NCBI RefSeq assembly: GCF_049243985.1
Contig: NC_135370.1
Location: 41,901,255-41,965,254 of the forward strand
Reading direction: 5' to 3'
DNA from: Paroedura picta
Taxonomy: Eukaryota; Chordata; Lepidosauria; Squamata; Gekkonidae
DNA: 64,000 nt
Shown: piece by piece, positions 57,405 through 64,000 of the stretch
How positions within the stretch are numbered: position 1 is the stretch's first letter
How the letters are laid out: each line of letters begins with the position of its first letter
Notes under the pieces: model-generated
Databases searched by the model: none
Told to the model about the DNA's origin: nothing
Seen by the model: only the letters and a program-made list of their open reading frames with translations
Position numbers and translations under genes: made by a program

Positions 57405-57529
57405 CAGGGGTAGTCAACCTGTGGTCCTCCAGATGTCCGTGGACTAAATTCCCATGAACATTTGCTGGCAGGGGCTCATCTGAATTGTAGTCCATGGACA
57501 TTTGGAGGACCACAGGTTGACTACCCCTG
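57405..57529. mobile_element. Foldback MITE (hAT-like)
   Basis: CAGGGGTAGTCAACCTGTGG mirrored at the right end; small internal deletions; no matching flanks. Confidence 0.85.
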
Positions 57530-58506
57530 CACTAAACTATGAGGGGAAAGGCCATGGATACCCCGTGGATCTCCCGTGGACCCCTGGGGGACCTCAGACC
57601 CCTGGTTGGGCATCTCTGGGTTTGACTGAAATGTAACAGGCCCAAGGTCACCCAGTGAGCTACAGTAAAGCAGGGATTTTAATCTAGAACCCCTGTACCA
57701 CACTGACTTTCATAGGGTAGCTGCTGTTTAATTGGAGGTTGGACCGGAGTGCGTCACAGAAGTCAGGCAGTGATTGCAGCTGGTCCTGATGAGTACTCCA
57801 TCAAAGGCTCCAAAAGCCTTGAAATGGCACTGCCCCTGAATCTGGCCTTTTACTGATAGAAACCCATGGCTGGCAATGTTGTTGTGGTTTCCTAGCAACG
57901 GCCACTGACAGCATCTGTTCTTAAAGGTACAGGCACTCCTATTTGGGGGGTGGGGGTTAATCCCCTTTTTAAAAAGAGATTTCAGTTTTTCCTGCAAATC
58001 TGGGGCTATTTTCAGGGGCGCAGAAAAATCCACCTAACTTGTTCGTGGCTCCACAGATTTAAACAGTTTGGGAATTAGATATATTGAAGTTTTATATCTT
58101 TTAAAAAGCAAATCAGTAACCTGCTGGCATTAAAAATTCAAAAAACACCAGGTAATAATGCCGTATGATCAAGGCTACACAAAGATTCATAAACTATGCA
58201 TTCTGGGCAAAGCCATGAATCTGGTCAATTTGTTCTTGTCGTGAAGATGGATGTTCTGGATTCTGAATTTTTAAATTTAAATGCTCAGATTATGTTTTTA
58301 TAAATGGGACCTAATGGCTAATTATGTTCCCTTGGCTGACCATTAAACCAGCACTAGAATGAGCATTTGATTTAAAAAGAAGGAAACTACTAAATGTGAG
58401 GCTTTATGAAATGAAACTAAACCATGCGGAGAAAAAAAGAAACTGATAATGTAGGGACACTTGGAACTGGTAATTAAAAAAAAAATCTTTTAAAAGATAT
58501 CCTGAG
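57530..58506. other. IFIH1 upstream region, unassigned
   Basis: No gene or known repeat recognised. AT-rich from 58040 on. Confidence 0.35.
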
Positions 58507-58690
58507 ATCGGCTAGCTCAATCTCATCAGATTTCAGAAGCTATGGAGGGCTGGCCCTGTGACTAGTATTTGGATGGGATTCTTTCCAAGGAATACCAGTC
58601 ATGACATGGAGGCAAGCAATGGCAAATTCCTTATCTAGCCTTGAAAACCCTACGGGATCACCCTAAGTCACCTGTGGCTTGATGCCCCCC
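58507..58690 (+). mobile_element. 5S-rRNA-derived SINE
   Basis: Longest 5S-like stretch of the five copies: CTCAATCTCATCAGATTTCA, GAAGCTATGGAGGGC and GACTAGTATTTGGATGGGAT in 5S order, then the shared SINE tail. Confidence 0.85.
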
Positions 58691-58867
58691 AAATTAAATG
58701 CATTTTAATACCAGTTTGGTTCACTTTTGGGCGGTTTTGTGATAGCTTTTGTAGAAACACTGGCTGCAATTTGGGTCAACGTCCACCCCAGCCTCCAGTG
58801 GGGTATGATGGGGAAGGGTTGCCGGATCTAAGCTGAGCAATCCCTGGAAATTTGGGCATGCATCCTA

Positions 58868-59160
58868 AGAAGGGATGAAATTAATGCAAAATAAATTCCG
58901 TCTAAACATCTGAAGAAATCCCTGACAGTTGAAGCGGTTTCTCAGTGGAACAGGCTTCCTCGGCAGGTGGTGGGTTCTCCATCTTGGAAATTTTTAAACA
59001 GAGGCTGGATAGCCATCTGACACAGAGGCTGATCCTGTGAAGGCTTAAGGAGGTGGCAGGTTACAGTGGATGAGCGATAGAGTTCTGAGTGTCCTGCATA
59101 GTGCAGGGGGCTGGACTAGATGATCCAGGAGGTCCCTTCCAACTCTATTATCCTGATTCT
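58868..59160 (+). mobile_element. CR1 LINE 3' end upstream of IFIH1
   Basis: CAGTGGAACAGGCTTCCTCG, GAGGCTGGATAGCCATCTGA, GGGGGCTGGACTAGATGATC and GTCCCTTCCAACTCTATTAT. It resembles the copy at 9595 and ends about 220 bases before the IFIH1 CpG island. Confidence 0.9.
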
Positions 59161-59545
59161 GCTGTATTGTTCACCCTCCACCTGTATGTATGGTCTGGTA
59201 ATGGTAATTCCCATGCCACTGTATCTGAGGACAGGTGCATGCACAGGAACGCTTCTAACCTGGAATACAACTCTACATGGCCTGGTCATTTCAGAGCATC
59301 TGAAGAAGTGTGCACACCTGCACACCTGGAACAGAACTTGGCTGGTCTTCGAGGTGCCCGCTGGACTCAAAACTCGGCTCTGCCGCCTCGGCCTAACACG
59401 GCCACCGCCTCCAGCTATCTCTGGCCAAGGCGCGCTTCGTTTCCATACGTCAAAGACGCTGACTCAGCGTCGCTCCCTGCGCTGGCTTCCCGGAGGGCTT
59501 TCCCCGGACGCTCTCCCTCCTTCATCTTTCTTCCAGGCAGGAACA

Positions 59546-59557
59546 GAAACCGAAACC
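59546..59557 (+). promoter_or_regulatory. IFIH1: Distal ISRE/IRF-type element upstream of IFIH1
   Basis: GAAACCGAAACC, two GAAA cores spaced as in interferon-stimulated response elements. It lies about 300 bases before the ATG, inside the CpG island. IFIH1 is interferon-induced in vertebrates. Confidence 0.65.
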
Positions 59558-59643
59558 GCGGCGTTCCGCTCCCTCCTGCACCGTCCCCGGCTTGGCGCTT
59601 GTGCCGTTTGCTCCCAACTCCGACGGGGCGCCGGGCAGGAATG

Positions 59644-59655
59644 GAAACCGAAAGT
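59644..59655 (+). promoter_or_regulatory. IFIH1: Proximal ISRE/IRF-type element upstream of IFIH1
   Basis: GAAACCGAAAGT, close to the ISRE consensus GAAANNGAAACT. It is about 200 bases before the ATG and 8 bases before the TATA-like TTAAATAA, so it is well placed to bind ISGF3 or IRFs at the core promoter. Confidence 0.75.
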
Positions 59656-59662
59656 GCTGCGC

Positions 59663-59670
59663 TTAAATAA
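59663..59670 (+). promoter_or_regulatory. IFIH1: TATA-like box of IFIH1
   Basis: TTAAATAA, the only AT-rich octamer in a GC-rich setting, just after the proximal ISRE. It would place the start of transcription near 59695 and give a 5' UTR of about 155 bases. Confidence 0.4.
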
Positions 59671-59851
59671 GCGCCCGGAGACGACGCCCGGCCAGTGCCG
59701 AAGTCGCAGAGCCCGGCTCCGGCGCGCCCTCCCGAAGGCAACACGAAAAAGCGGCTTCGGAGCTTTCCGGGCCAGCGAGGCGAATCCTTCCCCGTCGAAA
59801 GGGCGTCCGTCTGCTGCTGCTGCTGCTTCTGCTGCACGGCCCGTTCCCAGC

Positions 59852-60304
59852 ATGGCGTCGGCGCCTTCCCGCGACGAGGCCATCCTGTACCTGGTGTCGT
59901 GCTTCAGGCCGAAGATCCGGCGGGGCCTGCAGGTGGAGCGGGTGCTGGACTACATGCCCTCGCTGGGCGCCGAGGTGCGGGAGCGCGTCCGCAGGGTGAG
60001 CCAGGCGCAGGGCGACACGGCCGCCGCCGACGTGCTCCTGGGCGCGCTGCAGGACGAGCCGCGCCGGCCGCCGGGCTTGTGCCAGGAGTTCGCCGAGGCG
60101 CTGCGGCTGGGGGGCTTCCAGGCGGCCGCCTACGTGGACCCCAGCCTCGAGCAGCTGCCCACGCCCTCCCTCGAGGCCGCCCACGAGACGGGCGCCCGCC
60201 TGCTGGAGATCTTCATGGGCCGCCTGGTGGAGGAGCTGAGGGCCGTGCAGGTGGCCGAGCAGTGCGTCCGCCTGAAGCTCTTCCAGGACGAGGACTTGGA
60301 GCGG
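59852..60304 (+). CDS. IFIH1: IFIH1 (MDA5) coding exon 1: tandem CARD region
   Basis: IFIH1 encodes MDA5, the cytosolic RIG-I-like helicase that senses long dsRNA and signals through MAVS by its two N-terminal CARDs. This exon gives 151 residues from an ATG in GCAGC-like context (CAGCATGGCG). CARD1 includes YLVSCFRPKIRRGLQVERVL, DYMPSL and EFAEALRLGGFQAAAYVDP; CARD2 starts at about residue 110 (SLEAAHETGARLLEIFMGRL). It ends EDEDLER at GAGCGG|GTAGGT in phase 0, at the same place as the mammalian exon 1 boundary (EDRNR). The exon is very GC-rich and Ala/Arg/Leu-rich compared with the human protein. The frame stays open upstream by chance; family alignment and the promoter position support this ATG. 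Later exons lie beyond the window. Confidence 0.96.
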
Positions 60305-60455
60305 GTAGGTCTCCTCGGGTGACAAACGTTGAGTTCGGGGGTACCGTGAAAACCGACGAAGTTCCGTGCGATGTTTAAGCTTTGGTGGGCACACGCGCGC
60401 CCGCAGGTATCCGAAGACGTGTGCATGCACCCAAAAGCTTATGCCTTGAATGCCG

Positions 60456-60645
60456 GGCCCCACCTGGGGATCACCGGTCATCTTCAGACTAAAAAGAGGT
60501 TGGGTTCCCCCTGGAGAAAATGGCTGCTCTGGCGTGGGGGGGCATGACACTCCTACCATTATATTCTACTGAGGTCCCGCCCACCCCCAGCTCCACCCTC
60601 AAGGTCGACAGGTATTTACCAACCCCGAGCTGGCAACCGTACTTG
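60456..60645 (-). repeat. Unclassified repeat, reverse copy of the 3236 family
   Basis: CCCCACCTGGGGATCACCGG, CCCTGGAGAAAATGGCTGCT, TTCTACTGAGGTCCCGCCCA, ACCCCGAGCTGGCAACC. It sits between halves of a 24985-type foldback in IFIH1 intron 1. Confidence 0.6.
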
Positions 60646-61044
60646 AACTAAACTGCCTTGGTCTTAAAGGTGCCACTGGACTCTAGCTTGGTTCTTCTGG
60701 TTCAGATCTTCATGTCTACCCAGTAGAGTCTAGGATGCTGGAGATGGACACTTAAAAACCAGAGCATGGAATAAAAATGGTGACGCAGGAGAAATTGCTA
60801 ACTCCTGAAATAAGGTTTTGGAGTTTAGGGTTGCCAAATCTAGGTCAGGACGTTTCTGGAGGTTTGGGAGTCAAGCCTGGGGAGAGTGGGGATGTTGTGT
60901 ATGTGGGTCTGCTGAGGACGGGAGCTTGTGTTCTGAGGCAAGATCGCAGTTTCGCGATTATGATTGGCCGGTGCGCAGCCAGCTCCCTACTGCCAGATCC
61001 AATCGATATAAAGCAAAAGTAACCAGGAGCACACACTGGCGGGA

Positions 61045-61408
61045 CGTTTATTTTATTATTGCTTCCTTTGTATACTGCCAATCCCAGCACAGCTGGCTCC
61101 AGGCAGTTCACGTCATCAGGTAAAATATGAAACAAACAAGAAAATTAAAACAACATATCAAACCCAAAAACCATCCCACTCCCATCTCTATATCATTTCC
61201 ATCTCTATATCCTCTCCAGCAATGTGCAGGACTGTTCATGCACCCACCAGCGATAGGGGGGGAGGGATCCAATTGATGTTCCACCACCCAGCCTCAACCA
61301 AATGCCGGGTGGAAGAGCTGCATTTTACAGGCCCTGCAGAACTGCAAGAGCTCTCCTTTAGCTCTCCTGGGAGCTCATTCCACCAGGTTGAGGGCCAGGA
61401 CTGAAAAA
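61045..61408 (-). mobile_element. L2-type LINE 3' end
   Basis: From TATACTGCCAATCCCAGCAC (terminal region) to GGGAGCTCATTCCACCAGGT, reverse orientation, in IFIH1 intron 1. Confidence 0.72.
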
Positions 61409-61410
61409 GC

Positions 61411-61543
61411 TTGGTCAGAACAGTTTTATCAGTGGTGTGGCGAGCCCAAGGGCACCCAGCTGGCTGCATGTGGAGGAGGAACGTGGAACCTGGCTCCCCA
61501 GATTAGAAATCCACACTCCTAACCACTACACCAAGCTGGCATG
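61411..61543 (-). mobile_element. CORE-type SINE, head half
   Basis: Reverse-oriented head and CORE part only, joined directly to an L2 fragment at about 61405. Confidence 0.82.
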
Positions 61544-62295
61544 TAATGTTTTTTTTTTAATCTGTTCTTTCTCTAAGGATCTTAGCATGACATACATAAT
61601 TCTCCCCTATTCATTTTGCCTCCACAACACCTTGAAAGAGAAAGTCTGACCCAAGAAGTTTGTGCGGTAAGTTCCATGGGAGGCTGAGCTCAGAACTTGG
61701 CTTCCCTCCTTCCCAGTTCAGTTTCTACAACATACGATTGACAGTCAGATCTATGCACGACCAACAAATTTGTTTAGCGCACTCCATGTTCGGCACAATC
61801 CATATGTTAGTTCAAGACAAGAACTAAAAGTCTATAACTTTGACAAAGTGGGCTGAACTCCAGTAGTCTTTCAGAAAAAACACTGACATCTCAAGAGGGA
61901 AGGACAGTTTGTAAAAACAGTGAGTGCAAAGCCTGCCCAAACAGCATCTGTAAGGGAGTGAGTGAAGCTAAAGAGCAAGTAAATTGTGAAAGAGAGAAGT
62001 CAACCACCCCTGCAAAGCACCAGCACTTAAGCCAACTGGGACAAAATATGGGTTTGCTGCGATATGCAGAGCCACTCTTTGTGGTCCCTGGGTAAAAAAG
62101 TATAACCAGGCTCTTTCTTCCCTTTGGTATATTTCCTTCTTCCTCTTGCCAAGCCCGTTCCAGTTCGTTCACCTTCTTTGGCTCTACCCTTCTTTAGCCA
62201 CTCCCTTTATTTCAGTTTGTTTGCCCTGGTAAAGAGCATGAAGCTCCCCCCGCCCCGCCAACTTGCTGGGAGTGGTGGTATACAAGTTTATATAA

Positions 62296-62483
62296 GAGCC
62301 AGCTTGGTGTAGTGGTTCGGAGTGCGGACTTCTAATCTGGCGAGCTGGGTTTGATTCCCCGCTCCTCCTCCACGTGCAGCCGGCTGGGTGACCTTGAGCT
62401 CGCCACAGCACTGGTAAAGCTGTTCTGACTGAGCAGTAATCTCAGGGCTCTCTCAGCCTCACCTCCCTCACAGGGTGTCTGTT
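62296..62483 (+). mobile_element. CORE-type SINE, 3'-truncated
   Basis: Clean head and CORE up to CACAGGGTGTCTGTT, then no L2-like tail. In IFIH1 intron 1. Confidence 0.86.
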
Positions 62484-62915
62484 TTCAACCATGTTCGAAC
62501 ACACTTCTCTATGGCAAAAATATAGCCATGACCTACTTTTGAGTTCTTGCCTAAGGTGCTCTCCTCATTCCACCTGCTCCGGACTGTTTCCTTGCTTGTG
62601 GTTTTCCTGACCCTCTTCACACAGCAGCGAAAGCACTGCATGTTTTGGAAGTTTCAAATCAGTTTGGAAGTGTTGTTCTTTGTTTGCATTTGGGGGCCTC
62701 AGGTGGAAATCATGATAAGGATGTGCACCAGAAAGAAGTTTGGCACCTTTTCAGGATCTGCATTTTCCTGATTTGGTACAGCTAGAATAAACTGAATCCC
62801 TGGCATTGAATTTCGGACCTGTTTGTCCAAATAGGCTGTCAGGCAGCTGATCCTGCTGTGGAGAGAAGCCTCTTGGCGGCTTGGGAGGCCTTCAAAGGGA
62901 CTTAGATCTAGAAAA

Positions 62916-63198
62916 AAGAAGAGGAGGGAGAGTTGGTTCTTATATGCCGCTTTTCTCTACCCGAAGGAGGCTCAAAGCGGCTTACAGTCGCCTTCCCTTT
63001 CCTCTCCCCACAACAGACACCCTGTGGGGTGGGTGAAGCTGAGAGAGCCCTGATATCACTGCTTGGTCATAACAGCTTTATTAGTACTGTGGTGAGCCCA
63101 AGGTCATCCATCTGGCTGCATGGGAGGGAGTGTGGAATCTAGCCCGGCTCGCCAGATTAGAAGTCCACCCTCCTAACCACGACACCAAGCTGGCTCTC
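62916..63198 (-). mobile_element. CORE-type SINE
   Basis: Complete reverse copy with AAGAAGAGG tail and head ending ACACCAAGCTGGCTCT. In IFIH1 intron 1. Confidence 0.88.
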
Positions 63199-63621
63199 TA
63201 TTTAAATGCCTTCCCACACAGCCTGGGCTACGAAGTTGTTTGGTGTGGTGGTAGCAGTGCTAGCCGCTCAGTTCCAGCCCCACCCCATTGCTGGATTTCC
63301 AATCCTTGCCAATCTGTAGTCAGAGGAGAGGAAAAAACACACCCCTTTTTTCTTCACCTTCACTTCCATTACGGCCACACGGTTTTACCTTGGCCTCTTC
63401 ACCCTGCCCTGTCTAGCCCTTTCCTAGGTAATTCTTGACAGCTTCAACCTTCTTCTCTCACACCTGTTGTTCTTGGGCCCGGTTAAAGCCATGGGCAGGC
63501 AGGTTCTGGCCTCTAGGCCGTAAGTTTCACACCTGTGAACTAAAAGCTTGAAAGGGAAACTTTAATGCTTGTTTTTAATAGAGTTGTGAAGAATGCTGGA
63601 GCTTGAGTGCTGTTTCATGTC

Positions 63622-63907
63622 AAAGAAGAAGAAGAGTTGGTTCTTATATGCCACTTTTCTCTACCAGAAGGAGTCTCAAAGCGGCTTACAATCACCTTCC
63701 CTTTCCTCTCCCCACAACAGACACCCTATGAGGTGGGTGAGGCTGAGAGAGCCCTGATATCACTGCTTGGTTAGAACAGCTTTATCAGTGCCATGGGGAG
63801 CCCAAGGTCACCCAGCTGGCTGCATGTGGGGGAGGAGCGGGAAATCAAACCCGGCTGGCCAGATTATAAGTCCACTCTTCTAACCACTACACCAAGCTGG
63901 CTCTCAC
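63622..63907 (-). mobile_element. CORE-type SINE
   Basis: Complete reverse copy, very similar to the one at 62916, about 430 bases further on; same orientation. Confidence 0.88.
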
Positions 63908-64000
63908 AGTGACTTGGAGTCCCCGGAGTGGGGAATTTGTTAGCTACAGGAGCTGGCTAGTGGGGTGAGGTCGGCATATATGTTCAGCTGAACTTTGGTA

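Larger units (their letters stand above)
59380..60330 (+). promoter_or_regulatory. IFIH1: CpG island over IFIH1 promoter and exon 1
   Basis: CpG-dense, GC-rich sequence begins about 470 bases before the IFIH1 ATG and ends with exon 1. It contains two ISRE/IRF-type motifs and a weak TATA-like box, annotated separately. A CR1 fragment ends about 220 bases upstream. Confidence 0.75.
60305..64000 (+). other. IFIH1: IFIH1 intron 1, start
   Basis: Begins at the GTAGGT donor and runs out of the window. It contains four CORE SINEs, an L2 end, and two copies of an unclassified repeat. No second exon was found. Confidence 0.7.

Noticed and set aside
59120-60322. A 400-codon + strand frame running into IFIH1
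   Set aside because: The part before 59852 is CR1 and promoter sequence that is open by chance; the IFIH1 start at 59852 fits the family.
59663-60559. A 298-codon - strand frame over IFIH1 exon 1
   Set aside because: Antisense shadow of a GC-rich exon.
1-64000. CRISPR arrays, operons, riboswitches or prophage-like systems
   Set aside because: The window is vertebrate DNA with spliced genes; no regularly spaced identical repeats were seen.

Overview
The window is vertebrate genomic DNA, almost certainly from a squamate reptile. The evidence is a young BovB (RTE) LINE, three tRNA-headed SINEs that share its 3' tail (Sauria-type), 5S-rRNA-headed SINEs, many CORE-type SINEs, CR1, L2 and L1 fragments, and several hAT-like foldback elements. 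I lean towards a gecko-like squamate but the sequence does not prove a species. There are no prokaryotic features: no operons, CRISPR arrays, rRNA or tRNA genes.

Three host genes are present in the order and orientations known from mammalian 2q24 (KCNH7, GCA, IFIH1). Bases 1-15605 hold the 3' end of KCNH7 on the + strand: its last three coding exons (4236-4404, 11075-11264, 14475-14741) and a 3' UTR ending near an AATAAA at 15600. Bases 28121-42195 hold all of GCA (grancalcin) on the - strand: eight coding exons giving a 218-residue penta-EF-hand protein, every junction GT/AG with consistent phase, starting in a CpG island at about 41.95-42.56 kb. Bases 59852-60304 hold coding exon 1 of IFIH1 (MDA5, the cytosolic long-dsRNA sensor) on the + strand, 151 residues of the tandem CARD region, behind a CpG-rich promoter with two interferon-response-type elements. 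KCNH7 and GCA are tail to tail; GCA and IFIH1 are head to head about 17 kb apart.

The rest is intron and intergenic sequence rich in repeats. The largest is a BovB LINE (50574-56326, - strand, 11-bp target duplication) split inside its reverse transcriptase by a 2.5-kb internally deleted L1 with its own 16-bp target duplication. Other structures are a foldback MITE family with about seven copies and 8-9 bp duplications, a second hAT-like family, a long-inverted-repeat element at 13.6-14.2 kb, a diverged tandem repeat of about 185 bp at 16.3-16.9 kb, and a C-rich CpG-dense minisatellite with two stem-loops at 48.4-49.3 kb between the GCA and IFIH1 promoters.

I found no clear undescribed gene system. 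The best leads are repeat families I could not classify, a SINE abutting a GCA splice acceptor, the IFIH1 promoter architecture, and the unexplained CpG-dense block at 48.4 kb.
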